34,091 nucleotides of DNA from an uncultured Methanobrevibacter sp. (GCF_902801725.1 NZ_CADCJB010000018.1:1-34091), one strand, 5' to 3'. Numbered from the stretch's first letter, positions 8,333 to 17,218 are shown. Translations and numbers: made by a program. The notes: a model not told the origin generated them from the sequence alone.

Positions 8333-9476
8333 ATACAATCTCCCTGCATTCATCTTCATTTGAAACTACTTCCTGTAGTTTTTTAAATGAAGATTCTATT
8401 TTTTTATTTAAATCATTTAATTTTAATTTAAAAGCATCAGCAGTTGACAAATCAAATCTTATTGTTGCAGATGCTCCAGGCATTGAAACTGGAGGAATAG
8501 TAATAATTCCATAATCCCTTAACAAGATAAAAGAGAATACAAATGCCAGATCATTATCTGACAAGCCATGTTCAATGTCAATTTCCCTAGACAATCCTTC
8601 AGGAGAAATCATCACCCCAGTAGGTGTTTTTTGGAAATTGTCAAAATTAGCATTTAGAAGATCAAATAATTCCTCTTTTCTTACAAAACTGTCAATAAGA
8701 TTATCTTCACTGAAATTTTTAATCCCATTTAACATTGCAAGAACTGCCGGAGGCTGGGCTTCAAGACCGAATTGATTAACCTTAACCTTAATTTCATCAA
8801 TGAGATCCTTGCGACCTGCCATTAATCCCCCTCTTGGACCCGGCATTAATTTATCTGTGCTTGTAATGGCAATATCAGCACCCAAATCACAGGCCTTTTC
8901 CTGATTGAAAATAACCGTTCTCAATCTTGCTCCTGACGCATCATCGACCATAACGGGGATGTCCCTTTCATGAGCCATTTCAATTACCTGCTTGAATTCA
9001 TCTTCATCAATTACCTTATGGTCCATTGTAGAACCTGTGATGACCACAAGGGAAGTATTGTCCGGGATTGAAAACTCATTAAAATCATCAGTTTCAGAAT
9101 AATTAGCTCCGACTAACTTACAGCTTCTTGGAATGGATGGATGAGCCGGCAATTGGGCAAGATAATGTACAACATTAGACCCTTCATTAACCAAAGTCAA
9201 AATAGTGGCAAGTATTCCTGAAGAAGTCCTGTTCAATGGAATAATTTTTTCTCCACCCATATGCTCGATTCCGACCTCCTGAAGAGCATCCTCAAAAATG
9301 GCCGGACCAACATAGGTTTCCAATAAACTTAGTTCGGAAGGGCTTGCAATAAATCCGCCGGACAACCCGGTCAAATCAAATAAAGAAGAACGACCCCTAG
9401 TTTCAACTATATCTTTAATAATTGAAAGAGCATTTTCTCTTTTCTTTACTTCATCTAAAGAATTATTTATTATCAT
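8322..9476 (-). CDS. SelA-like pyridoxal-phosphate-dependent protein (UPF0425 family)
   Basis: A 384-residue fold-type I PLP enzyme of the archaeal UPF0425/TIGR03576 type (M. thermautotrophicus MTH_1914 group). The predicted Schiff-base lysine is K209 in TSTDKLMPGPRGG, the aspartate that holds the pyridine nitrogen lies in MVDDASGAR (about 178-179), and the region matches the SelA/cystathionine-beta-lyase-like layout. The related MJ0158 resembles bacterial selenocysteine synthase but was reported not to convert Ser-tRNA(Sec), so the substrate is unknown. The gene starts directly after the stop of the upstream small gene (TAG then ATG), which indicates translational coupling, and overlaps the 3' end of the opposing birA by 11 bases. 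Confidence 0.85.
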   Translation of the reverse strand: MIINNSLDEVKKRENALSIIKDIVETRGRSSLFDLTGLSGGFIASPSELSLLETYVGPAIFEDALQEVGIEHMGGEKIIPLNRTSSGILATILTLVNEGSNVVHYLAQLPAHPSIPRSCKLVGANYSETDDFNEFSIPDNTSLVVITGSTMDHKVIDEDEFKQVIEMAHERDIPVMVDDASGARLRTVIFNQEKACDLGADIAITSTDKLMPGPRGGLMAGRKDLIDEIKVKVNQFGLEAQPPAVLAMLNGIKNFSEDNLIDSFVRKEELFDLLNANFDNFQKTPTGVMISPEGLSREIDIEHGLSDNDLAFVFSFILLRDYGIITIPPVSMPGASATIRFDLSTADAFKLKLNDLNKKIESSFKKLQEVVSNEDECREIVFSF

Positions 9477-9806
9477 CTAATCAGAGTCATCCAATTGCAG
9501 TTTATAATCCTCAAAGAATTCAATGATGGATTTTAATTGTTTTTCAGTGATGTCAACAGAAGTGTATTCTTCATCTTCAGGAATCTGATAATAATATTCA
9601 GCGAATAAAACTTTACCTTCAGGACTTGTGAAAATAGTTATGCCGTCGGTAAGTTTATCAGGGTTTTTATTTTGGAATTCAATTTCAAAAGAAGTGCCGA
9701 ATTTTTGAGAAAACTTTTCTTTCTCTTCAGGTTCCCGGTTGCATTTCCTAATTTTTGTCATTCTTGATTTCAATTTTTTTTCTGCAAGTTCATTAATATC
9801 AGCCAT
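9477..9806 (-). CDS. Conserved small protein of unknown function, coupled to the SelA-like gene
   Basis: About 109 residues from the ATG at 9806 (MADINELAEKK...). An in-frame GTG at 9815 lies within the probable ribosome-binding region and is rejected. The N-terminal third is basic (KKLKSRMTKIRKCNREPEEK) and the C-terminal half is acidic and aromatic (YYYQIPEDEEY..., IIEFFEDYK). There is no signal peptide and no membrane segment. I do not recognise the family. The stop codon abuts the ATG of the SelA-like protein, so the two are likely made together and may share a function. Confidence 0.8.
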   Translation of the reverse strand: MADINELAEKKLKSRMTKIRKCNREPEEKEKFSQKFGTSFEIEFQNKNPDKLTDGITIFTSPEGKVLFAEYYYQIPEDEEYTSVDITEKQLKSIIEFFEDYKLQLDDSD

Positions 9807-9909
9807 GATTACCACGCCTTGTCTTTATCTCCTATTAAAATTATATAGTAAATTAAAATATACTTTAAATGAAACTCATATATAAGTATTCCTTATTAGC
9901 TTAAAAAAC

Positions 9910-10431
9910 TCAATCATATAAACTGTTGCCTTCACTATCCATTGCCACAATAAGAGGTCCAAAATCTTTCACTTTCAAATTCCACATGGCTTCAGGCATT
10001 CCGAGGTCCAACCAGTCCACACTTTCAATTTTTTCAACAGCATCAACATATAATGCAGCACATCCTCCTGTAGCTACAACATACAGTGCATTGTTTCTAA
10101 TTAATGCTTCCCGAACACTGTCATCCATTCCACCTTTTCCTATGACTATTTTAGGCCCCATATCCAAAACATCACTTTGATAAGGATTCATTCTCATAGA
10201 AGTGGTAGGTCCGATTGCCACCATCTCATATTCGCCATCTTTTTGAGCAATGATTGGTCCGGCGTGGAAAAGAACTGCTCCATCAATATCCAAAGGAGCA
10301 CCTCTTTCAAGAAGTCGTTTATGTGCTTGGTCACGAGCTGTTAATATATTACCTGTCAGATAGACAACATCGCCAGCTTTTAACTCATTTAAATTTTCAT
10401 CTTTAATTGGAACATTCAATTTTCTTTCCAT
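9910..10431 (-). CDS. fumB: Fumarate hydratase, class I, beta (C-terminal) subunit
   Basis: 173 residues, the C-terminal-domain subunit of the two-subunit class I fumarase, which interconverts malate and fumarate with a [4Fe-4S] cluster held by the alpha subunit (not in this window). Typical family motifs are [23 protein letters not shown] (about residues 16-38, split by a flexible loop), [21 protein letters not shown] and ATGGCAALY. The upstream extension to 10476 ([10 protein letters not shown]...) is rejected: it runs over the TATA box (10458-10468), and AAGGGTG is spaced for the ATG at 10431. The nearby pyruvate carboxylase supplies oxaloacetate to the same reductive route toward succinate and 2-oxoglutarate. 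Confidence 0.9.
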   Translation of the reverse strand: MERKLNVPIKDENLNELKAGDVVYLTGNILTARDQAHKRLLERGAPLDIDGAVLFHAGPIIAQKDGEYEMVAIGPTTSMRMNPYQSDVLDMGPKIVIGKGGMDDSVREALIRNNALYVVATGGCAALYVDAVEKIESVDWLDLGMPEAMWNLKVKDFGPLIVAMDSEGNSLYD

Positions 10432-10457
10432 TTCTACACCCTTCAATAGTAAAAATA

Positions 10458-10468
10458 TATTATATAAA
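10458..10468 (-). promoter_or_regulatory. TATA box of the fumarase beta gene
   Basis: Minus strand TTTATATAATA, about 32 bases upstream of the ATG at 10431. It lies inside the spurious N-terminal extension of the long ORF, which supports the shorter start. Confidence 0.55.
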
Positions 10469-10542
10469 TAATACAAATCTATGATTATATAAAATTTTAG
10501 CTTTAATAAAATTAATGGTTAAAAAAATAATTAGGTAAAAAA

Positions 10543-12360
10543 ATGTCAAGTATGAGCAGTGTTGCAGGATTGTCAAAATACATTACAACCCTGCCAAAAA
10601 CAAAATATTCAATCATAGGAATGATAATAATAAGTTTCCTGAGCGGAACCATATACTTTCTGATAGATTCCATAAGCCAAAGTATTCTGGAAGAAATTAT
10701 CTTTGGAGGCCTTTATTTTCTTATGATTATTGGAATCACCTCAATCATGAGCGGAGCAATTAACCAACAGGTCATAAGTGTGTTGGATGGTATTAATCTA
10801 AAAATAAAGCATTCAATGTTTTTATCCGCACTTTCCATGACAATATTATGCTTAATATTGCTTATTGGTGGAGTCATTTCAAGAATAATGAATATTGACA
10901 TATTTTTAAATTCACTGCTTTTTGGCTGTGTTCTAATCTACGGATTCAACACACTGGTATTTTGGGCCACTTCAAAAATAAGATTTACCAAAGCTGTCCT
11001 GGCCGGACTGATTCAGCCTGTGCTGATTCTGGCAATGTATATTCTGATTACATTCCTAGTTATTGACACCAGTTTTTTAGGACCTATAATTCTGCAAATT
11101 ACTGTAAAAGCGTTGATTGCAGGAGTAATATTTGTTTTAGCCATTTATGCTTTTATTACAGTTATCGCATCACCGTTTAAGAAAAATTTAGGAATAGGTG
11201 TTTTAGACCTTTTAAGCTTATTTATTGCTCACATGAATGAAGGATCAAATTCCCTTGAAGGATTATTTGAAAATATGAGTGAAGCCATCGACACCGTGGT
11301 TACATTCGTCAGCTTCAAAACTGAAAAAGGAATAAAGGCATTATTCATATCCCCATCCGTTCATCCGGGACCTCTCGGAGACCTAGGAGGATCAAACATG
11401 CCCACACTCCTTGCAAATAAATTCGATCACTTTACTATGGTTGCCCATGGACCTTCAACACATGATTTCAACCCAATTGCAGTATCTGAAATAGATAAAA
11501 TTGAAAATGCAGTCAAAAAAGGATTGAATCGTGTTGAATACAATTCAAATGCCAGCGAATTCATAAGATATAATGCGGAAAAGGCGAACATAGGAGTGCA
11601 ATTCTTCAACAAGGGAATGGTGATATTATCCACCTTTGCACCTGAAGGCAGTGACGATATCGAATTTGGTGTCGGACTGACAATGATGGCTCAAAGCAGA
11701 AGCAAATGCGAAGTTGAAGATTCAATAATTGTTGACTGTCACAATTCATTTGCTCCTGAAAGTGGAGAGGTCCTACCTGGAAATGCAGAAGTATTCCACC
11801 TGATTGACGTAATTGACAAAATTGATAAAAATCAACCAAAAAACGATTTAAAAATCGGATGCTGGCAGGACAATATGGACACCATGGACAAACATGACGG
11901 AATAGGTGAAAGTGGTATTAAAACCATGATCATTGAAGTAAACAACCAAAGAACCGCTTATGTCCTTTTCGACTCAAACAACATGGAAGTCGGTTTCAGA
12001 CAAGAAATAATGGATGCAGTCAGTGATTTTGAAATAGATGAAATAGAAGTCATGACTACAGATACACATACAGTAAATACCATTTCAAGAGGATACAATC
12101 CAATTGGAATTACTAAAAGACCTGAAATCATCGAATATGTTAAAGAAAGTATAAAAGAAGCATTGAAAGATATGGAAAAAGTTGAAGTTGGAACTGGAAC
12201 CGAAAAAATAAAAAATCTCAAAACATTCGGTCCAAATAATTCAACCGAACTAATATCAACAATCAGTTCCGTTGTTGAGGTAAGTAAAATTATAGCTCCA
12301 GTCTTATTGATAACTTCATTAATTATAGCCTTCATCTGGATATTCTTCGGAAGCTTTTAA
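10543..12360 (+). CDS. DUF2070 family integral membrane protein
   Basis: A 605-residue archaeal membrane protein of unknown function. About six hydrophobic helices fill residues 20-215, a soluble domain spans about 220-575, and a last helix (IIAPVLLITSLIIAFIWIFF) anchors the C-terminus. The soluble domain has conserved-looking, metal-site-like motifs: SVHPGPLGDLGGSN (about 272-285), AHGPSTHDFNPI (about 301-312), VDCHNSFAPESGE (about 398-410) and TTDTHTVN (about 504-511). Repeated His/Asp in such short motifs suggests a metal-dependent hydrolase, but that is inference; no catalytic activity is known to me. It is divergent from the fumarase gene, with a TATA-like element near 10483-10492. Confidence 0.85.
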   Translation: MSSMSSVAGLSKYITTLPKTKYSIIGMIIISFLSGTIYFLIDSISQSILEEIIFGGLYFLMIIGITSIMSGAINQQVISVLDGINLKIKHSMFLSALSMTILCLILLIGGVISRIMNIDIFLNSLLFGCVLIYGFNTLVFWATSKIRFTKAVLAGLIQPVLILAMYILITFLVIDTSFLGPIILQITVKALIAGVIFVLAIYAFITVIASPFKKNLGIGVLDLLSLFIAHMNEGSNSLEGLFENMSEAIDTVVTFVSFKTEKGIKALFISPSVHPGPLGDLGGSNMPTLLANKFDHFTMVAHGPSTHDFNPIAVSEIDKIENAVKKGLNRVEYNSNASEFIRYNAEKANIGVQFFNKGMVILSTFAPEGSDDIEFGVGLTMMAQSRSKCEVEDSIIVDCHNSFAPESGEVLPGNAEVFHLIDVIDKIDKNQPKNDLKIGCWQDNMDTMDKHDGIGESGIKTMIIEVNNQRTAYVLFDSNNMEVGFRQEIMDAVSDFEIDEIEVMTTDTHTVNTISRGYNPIGITKRPEIIEYVKESIKEALKDMEKVEVGTGTEKIKNLKTFGPNNSTELISTISSVVEVSKIIAPVLLITSLIIAFIWIFFGSF

Positions 12361-12403
12361 AATTAGTCCCAAACCAAATAAAGTAGATTATTTTTGAATG
12401 AAA

Positions 12404-12676
12404 TTATAAGTACATTACAAATAATGTGTATGCAATAACCCATGTAAAGAAGAACGGTGAGATTCCATCCCATAACCATTGGGTAAATCCGGAAATCTCT
12501 TCACCGGCCATCTTTTGACAGAATTGGCCAACAAAATACAATACAACTAATGCAAATAGTCCTGCAAAAATCTCATTTTTAAATCCGAACCAACCTACAG
12601 TCAAACCAGTTGAAATTAAAGCAGATACAAGAGCTGCAACAATATGAATACTTGTAACTTTAATAGTTGTGTCCAT
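12404..12676 (-). CDS. Small three-helix membrane protein (DUF5379-like)
   Basis: 90 residues with three predicted membrane segments (about 9-30, 36-53 and 70-89) and a short polar loop KMAGEEISGFTQWLWDGI between the second and third. It resembles a small methanobacterial membrane protein family that I recall as DUF5379, but the assignment is tentative. A good ribosome-binding site (GGAGGATATAA before the ATG) supports the start. Function unknown. It converges on the DUF2070 gene and is divergent from the Rqc2 homologue. Confidence 0.75.
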   Translation of the reverse strand: MDTTIKVTSIHIVAALVSALISTGLTVGWFGFKNEIFAGLFALVVLYFVGQFCQKMAGEEISGFTQWLWDGISPFFFTWVIAYTLFVMYL

Positions 12677-12760
12677 TTATATCCTCCTTGATTAAATATA
12701 TTAATATAATTTTAGTAATTATAATATATTAAAGTATTGATGAAAAAAAAGGTGTTTACT

Positions 12761-14770
12761 ATGAAATCCATGTCTAATGTAGACATATATACAATAAGTG
12801 ATGAATTGAATAATCTGTTAAGTGGGGCTAGAGTCGACAAATCATTCCAGCCTACCAATGATATTGTCGTGATGCGCTTTCACGTGCCTGGAACCGGAAG
12901 AGTTGATTTGGTAATGCAATGCGGTTCCAGAATACATACCAGCCAATATCCTCTTGAAAATCCAACTACACCACCGACATTCCCCATGCTTTTGAGAAAA
13001 AGAATTAAGGGAGCTCATGTCGAGAGCATTAAGCAGCACAATTTCGACCGTGTAGTTGAAATCAAAGTGAAAAAGGACAAGCACTACACAATAATTGTAG
13101 AATTATTTGACAAAGGAAACATTATTCTTTTAGATGATGAAAACAATATCATTTTACCTCTCAAAAGAAAACACTTAAGCAACAGGGACATAAGTTCCAA
13201 AAAAGAATATCTTTTCCCCGAAGAAAGGGGGATGAATCCAATCACCGTCAGCAAAGATGAATTCAAGAAATTATTTGAAAATAATGAAGACAGTGATGTT
13301 GTAAGAACACTTGCAACCAACGGACTTGGAAGCCTATATGCAGAAGAGGTCATTGCAAGAGCAAATGAAACTGTTGAAATAGACAAGAACACAAAAAACG
13401 GTGAAATAACTGAAGATCAGTATGAGGGATTGTATAATGGCCTTAAGGATTTGTTTGATAATTTGAAAAACGAATCAATTAAACCCCAAATCGTCAAAAG
13501 TGATTCTAAAGAAGATGTTGTACCTCTTGATTTGAGAAAATATGACAGTTTCGAAAAGACATATTATAAAGACTTCAATGAAGCATGTGATGAATTCTAT
13601 TCAAAAAAAGTAAACACCGGCATCAAACAGATTAAGGAAAGCGCATGGAATAAAAAGGTAGGCAAATACGAAAAGAGATTGGCTTTGCAACAAGAAACAC
13701 TTGATAATTTTGAAAAGACCATAACAGAAAGTACACATAAAGGAGAAGTAATCTATTCTAATTACACTACCATTGAAAACATAATAAATGTGGTAAACAC
13801 AGCAAGAGGTAAGAACTATTCTTTCAAAGAAATTGGAAAAACATTGAAGAAAGCCAAAAAGGATGGCATGGATGAGGCCCAAATCTACGAATCCATTGAC
13901 CCGATGGGAGTTTTGACATTAGACATAGACAACACCAAGATAAACATCGATCCTAAATTAACAATACCTGAAAATGCTGAAAATTATTATGAAAAAGCTA
14001 AAAAAGCCAAAAGAAAAACAAAAGGTGCCCTAATAGCTATTGAAAATACCAAAAAGCAGCTTGAGAAAATTAAAGCTAAAAAGGATGTTGCAATGGAAAA
14101 TATTTCAGTGCCTAAAAAGAGAGTTAAGAAAAATCTCAAGTGGTATGAAAAATTAAGGTGGTTTTTAAGCTCCGACGGCATTTTGGTAATCGGAGGACGG
14201 GACGCCAACAGCAATGAAAGTGTAGTCAAAAAATATTTGGAACCTAATGACATTTATTTACATGCAGATATACATGGTGCGACATCAACTGCAATAAAAT
14301 TAAATGGGAATGAATTAAATGACAATATCCTTAAAGAATCAGGTGAGTTTGCAGCATCATTTTCATCTGCTTGGTCAAAAGGTTTCACATCTCAAGACGT
14401 ATTTTGGGTCCGGCCGGACCAAGTTTCAAAAACACCCGAAGCAGGGGAATTTTTACCTAAAGGGTCATTTGTTATAAGAGGACATCGAAATTACATTCGC
14501 GCAGCAAGATTGAAATTGGCCGTGGGAATTGTTGACTACGAAGGCAAACGTATTATGGCAGGTCCCATTGAAGCCCTTGAAAAACACTGCGGAAATTTTG
14601 TTGTATTGAAACCGGGATTTACAAAAAAAGAGGCAATAGCTAAAAAAATATTGCATAAAATCAATGAAGATGACTTGATAAGTCTCGATGACATAATAAG
14701 AGTTTTGCCATCCGGAAAATGTGACATTGATGAAGAATATCATCAAAGAAAAAAATATGAAAAAAGTTAA
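12761..14770 (+). CDS. Ribosome quality control protein, Rqc2/RqcH homologue (NFACT family)
   Basis: 669 residues from the chosen start. Members bind obstructed 50S/60S subunits carrying peptidyl-tRNA; bacterial RqcH adds alanine tails. The layout is NFACT-N (about 1-180), helix-hairpin and coiled-coil (about 290-465, rich in Lys/Glu) and NFACT-R (about 475-600, starting GGRDANSNESVVKKYL). The D96-R97 pair in HNFDRVVEI matches the DR motif that RqcH needs for tRNA recruitment, so tailing activity is plausible. The ATG at 12737 is rejected because AAGGTG (12749-12754) is spaced for the ATG at 12761, where the family begins (MSNVDIYTI). The last four bases overlap the opposing hydrolase gene. 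Confidence 0.93.
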   Translation: MKSMSNVDIYTISDELNNLLSGARVDKSFQPTNDIVVMRFHVPGTGRVDLVMQCGSRIHTSQYPLENPTTPPTFPMLLRKRIKGAHVESIKQHNFDRVVEIKVKKDKHYTIIVELFDKGNIILLDDENNIILPLKRKHLSNRDISSKKEYLFPEERGMNPITVSKDEFKKLFENNEDSDVVRTLATNGLGSLYAEEVIARANETVEIDKNTKNGEITEDQYEGLYNGLKDLFDNLKNESIKPQIVKSDSKEDVVPLDLRKYDSFEKTYYKDFNEACDEFYSKKVNTGIKQIKESAWNKKVGKYEKRLALQQETLDNFEKTITESTHKGEVIYSNYTTIENIINVVNTARGKNYSFKEIGKTLKKAKKDGMDEAQIYESIDPMGVLTLDIDNTKINIDPKLTIPENAENYYEKAKKAKRKTKGALIAIENTKKQLEKIKAKKDVAMENISVPKKRVKKNLKWYEKLRWFLSSDGILVIGGRDANSNESVVKKYLEPNDIYLHADIHGATSTAIKLNGNELNDNILKESGEFAASFSSAWSKGFTSQDVFWVRPDQVSKTPEAGEFLPKGSFVIRGHRNYIRAARLKLAVGIVDYEGKRIMAGPIEALEKHCGNFVVLKPGFTKKEAIAKKILHKINEDDLISLDDIIRVLPSGKCDIDEEYHQRKKYEKS

Positions 14771-15486
14771 TCCTGATAATTTTCAGGATCGAATTCATAA
14801 TATTCATCTGGATTCATGACCACTACATCAATGTTAGGGTTAAACTGACTAACAAAATTAGCAAAAATTGCAGGGTCCTGTTCTATTGGAGGGAATGTAT
14901 TATAATGCATTGGTATAACTACTTTAGGATTTAACCACATTGAAGCTAATGCCGCTTCAAAAGGACCCATAGTAAATTTATCACCAATAGGAAGCAATAC
15001 AATATCAGGCTTATAAATATCTCCAATAATTGTTTTCATATCACCAAATAAACCAGTATCACCAGCATGGAATACTTTAGTGCCGTCTCCAAATGTTATT
15101 AAAAAGCTTGCTGCAGTTCCACCAGGGACCATTTCTTCAACAACATCAATGTCTGAAGAATGTCTTGCTTCAAGCATTGTAAATTTAATATCTCTGAAGA
15201 TGAAAGAACCGCCAATATTTACACCAATATTCCTAATTCCTTGTTTTGCTAAAAAGAGTGAAATTTCGTGGATACAAGCAATAGGAGCATTAGTACTATT
15301 GGAAATTTCCAATGCATCACCAAAATGATCAGAATGACCATGAGTAAGCAGGATTATATCCGGATTCAAATCTTCAACAGGCACCTGACATGCAGGGTTA
15401 TTACTGATAAAAGGGTCAATCAATATTCTAACATTGTCATCAGATATTATTTCAAAAGCTGAATGACCTAACCATCTGATTTCCAT
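14767..15486 (-). CDS. Metal-dependent hydrolase, metallo-beta-lactamase fold (UPF0173)
   Basis: A 239-residue MBL-fold protein. The metal-binding motif is T-H49-G-H51-S-D53-H54 and further ligands lie in HAGDTG (about 139-144) and PMHYNTFP (about 197-204). N-terminal MEIRWLGHSAFEI is typical of the UPF0173 group. Substrate unknown. Its ATG overlaps the TAA of the upstream membrane-protein gene by one base (TAATG), so the two are translationally coupled. Confidence 0.92.
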   Translation of the reverse strand: MEIRWLGHSAFEIISDDNVRILIDPFISNNPACQVPVEDLNPDIILLTHGHSDHFGDALEISNSTNAPIACIHEISLFLAKQGIRNIGVNIGGSFIFRDIKFTMLEARHSSDIDVVEEMVPGGTAASFLITFGDGTKVFHAGDTGLFGDMKTIIGDIYKPDIVLLPIGDKFTMGPFEAALASMWLNPKVVIPMHYNTFPPIEQDPAIFANFVSQFNPNIDVVVMNPDEYYEFDPENYQD

Positions 15487-16652
15487 TATGCACTTCCCCC
15501 AGCACCCATAACAATAGATTCATCCAAAACTGATGCAATATCCCAAGTTTTTTCAAAGTCGGAACGAATATCAGATATGGACTTTCTGTCATCATAAATA
15601 GCACCATACTCGACACCATTCGGACCGTCTGAGATAATCATCGCATGTGAATCATCAGTAATTAAATTAACAGTATGTACTTTAGGAACAGTTCTGATAT
15701 GAACTCCCTGTTTTAAAAGAGAAGATATTAAAAACATATAGGACATGTCTGAAACATCAAATTCATCAATAATTACTCTGGAATAGATTGTTGGAACATG
15801 AGATAAGAATCTATCGGACAAATCATTTAATGAAGGAATTTCAAGCATTATCTCTTTGTTTACATTGACCGCTAATTTGTCGAATGCATCCTGAGAAGAT
15901 ACCATCCCCTCATCATAAATCACATAACTTTGAAGAGATTTTGGAACCGGAAGACTTTCAGGATCATTAATATCAATTTTAATATCCCTAGGTTGATTAA
16001 ATTCGGGAGCAGCAGGTTCCTGATGCTCAACAACAATTTCTTCCGCAGGAGATTCTTGAGATAACGCTTTTTTAATTTCATCAGATTTATCAGTTTCAAC
16101 AATGAATTCAGGCACGTCACTAGTAAAGTAATCTTCTTCACGTCTTTTTGGAGCTCTAGTAACTTTTAACGGCTTATCATATCTAGGGGTGAAATGGAGT
16201 GGCCTATCTAAAGCAGCATCGTCCCTTTCTTCAGCACGAACAACATTTAAAACAGCTTTTGGATTATTTTCTAAAGAACCTCCATAATGCCCTTCAGAAG
16301 AAGACCCCTCATAATCTTCAAGCACCAATTCGCCATAATCAGAATCATCATACTCATTGAATTCCCTACGAACGTGTAAAGGCTGTTTGGGATTATCGGA
16401 TTTCTTTTCAAACCTATTTAATGATGATGAATTAAATTCATTAGACGTAATAAAATCCTTAATCGCATTTGTAGTTCTATCCGCATTTGAATCAACAAAA
16501 TAACTAACAATCAGGATGATTCCAACAATTGTTATGATAAAACCAACAATAAATAAAATATCTACTAAGTTATACACAGCAGTTTCATATGCTATGAGAA
16601 CACCTATTACAAATAAAATAAAACCTGAAACCAACTTTAATGTATTTCCCAC
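15486..16652 (-). CDS. Membrane protein with long disordered linker and PLD-like C-terminal domain
   Basis: About 388 residues from the GTG at 16652, chosen because AAGGGTG lies five bases before it. The ORF is open to 17027, but that part runs antisense through a pilin gene and is rejected. Residues about 4-58 hold two membrane helices. About 60-250 is a polar, acidic and basic low-complexity linker. About 260-388 is a folded domain (SYVIYDEGMVSSQDAFDKL... to the C-terminus) in which RTVPKVHTVNLITDDSHAMIISDG and the closing FEKTWDIAS resemble the degenerate phospholipase-D-like effector domain of TrmB-type regulators. Function unknown. It is coupled to the MBL hydrolase and divergent from two mini-pilin genes. 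Confidence 0.78.
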   Translation of the reverse strand: MGNTLKLVSGFILFVIGVLIAYETAVYNLVDILFIVGFIITIVGIILIVSYFVDSNADRTTNAIKDFITSNEFNSSSLNRFEKKSDNPKQPLHVRREFNEYDDSDYGELVLEDYEGSSSEGHYGGSLENNPKAVLNVVRAEERDDAALDRPLHFTPRYDKPLKVTRAPKRREEDYFTSDVPEFIVETDKSDEIKKALSQESPAEEIVVEHQEPAAPEFNQPRDIKIDINDPESLPVPKSLQSYVIYDEGMVSSQDAFDKLAVNVNKEIMLEIPSLNDLSDRFLSHVPTIYSRVIIDEFDVSDMSYMFLISSLLKQGVHIRTVPKVHTVNLITDDSHAMIISDGPNGVEYGAIYDDRKSISDIRSDFEKTWDIASVLDESIVMGAGGSA

Positions 16653-16836
16653 GTTTTCACCCTTATCCCTTTTAATCACTCTATATTTAACTAATAATAT
16701 TTTATCTACAACACCATTAATAAACCTAATGGAAAAAATAGGAAAATACAGTGCAAAAAAAAATATTTGTAATACTTTTTTAAAAAATAGTAATATTAAT
16801 ATAATTAAAAATACCATAATAGTAACTGGTGAAAAT

Positions 16837-17043
16837 ATGAAAAAAATGAAAACACTCATAAATGAAAATTCCGGACAAGGCGCTGCAGAATACATTTTAT
16901 TATTCGGAGGCGTAATTGTTATTGCATTGCTTGCATTAACAATATATAGATCATATATGGAAACAAGTGACAGAAGTTTAAAAGCAAAAGACGACATCAT
17001 TGATGTGAGAAACACAATATTGGACAACAGAACCCATGTTTAA
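16837..17043 (+). CDS. Class III signal peptide-containing mini-pilin 1
   Basis: 68 residues. The short basic leader MKKMKTLINENSG is followed by Q14-G-A-A-E18-Y and a hydrophobic helix (about 19-38), the archaeal class III signal peptide in which the prepilin peptidase EppA cuts before the glutamine. Glu at +5 is as in type IV pilins. GGTGA (16828-16832) precedes the ATG. The ORF is open upstream to 16516, but that stretch is the complement of the divergent membrane-protein gene. Mature length is about 55 residues, very short for a pilin. It overlaps the next gene by 8 bases. Confidence 0.85.
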   Translation: MKKMKTLINENSGQGAAEYILLFGGVIVIALLALTIYRSYMETSDRSLKAKDDIIDVRNTILDNRTHV

Positions 17044-17218
17044 AAAAAAATTAGACAACAAAGGACAAGGAAGTGCAGAATTAATCCTGATAACCGGAGG
17101 ATTAATAGTAATAATACTTCTAGTAGCCAGTTATATGTCAAATATAACAGGAAAAATCCAAACAAACATGGATAATCTGTTAAAAAAAGAAAGAGATTTT
17201 TTAATAAATAAGATTTGA
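17036..17218 (+). CDS. Class III signal peptide-containing mini-pilin 2
   Basis: 60 residues. The leader MFKKKLDNKG is followed by Q11-G-S-A-E15-L and a hydrophobic helix (about 16-33), the same processing site and +5 Glu as mini-pilin 1. The two share the GQGxAE motif but differ afterwards. The ATG lies inside the last codons of mini-pilin 1 in another frame (8-base overlap), so both are made from one message. Probable pilus or surface-fibre subunits, or minor pilins. A bidirectional hairpin follows. Confidence 0.85.
   Translation: MFKKKLDNKGQGSAELILITGGLIVIILLVASYMSNITGKIQTNMDNLLKKERDFLINKI

Noticed and set aside
10432-10476. Longer start of fumarase beta ([10 protein letters not shown]...)
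   Set aside because: It covers the TATA box; the ATG at 10431 has AAGGGTG and matches the family start.
16516-16836. Upstream extension of mini-pilin 1 on the plus strand
   Set aside because: It overlaps the divergent membrane-protein gene and its promoter; a class III signal peptide must be near the N-terminus and GGTGA precedes the ATG at 16837.
16653-17027. N-terminal 125 residues of the long ORF ending at 15486
   Set aside because: They run antisense through mini-pilin 1 and an AT-rich promoter region; AAGGGTG before the GTG at 16652 gives a better start.
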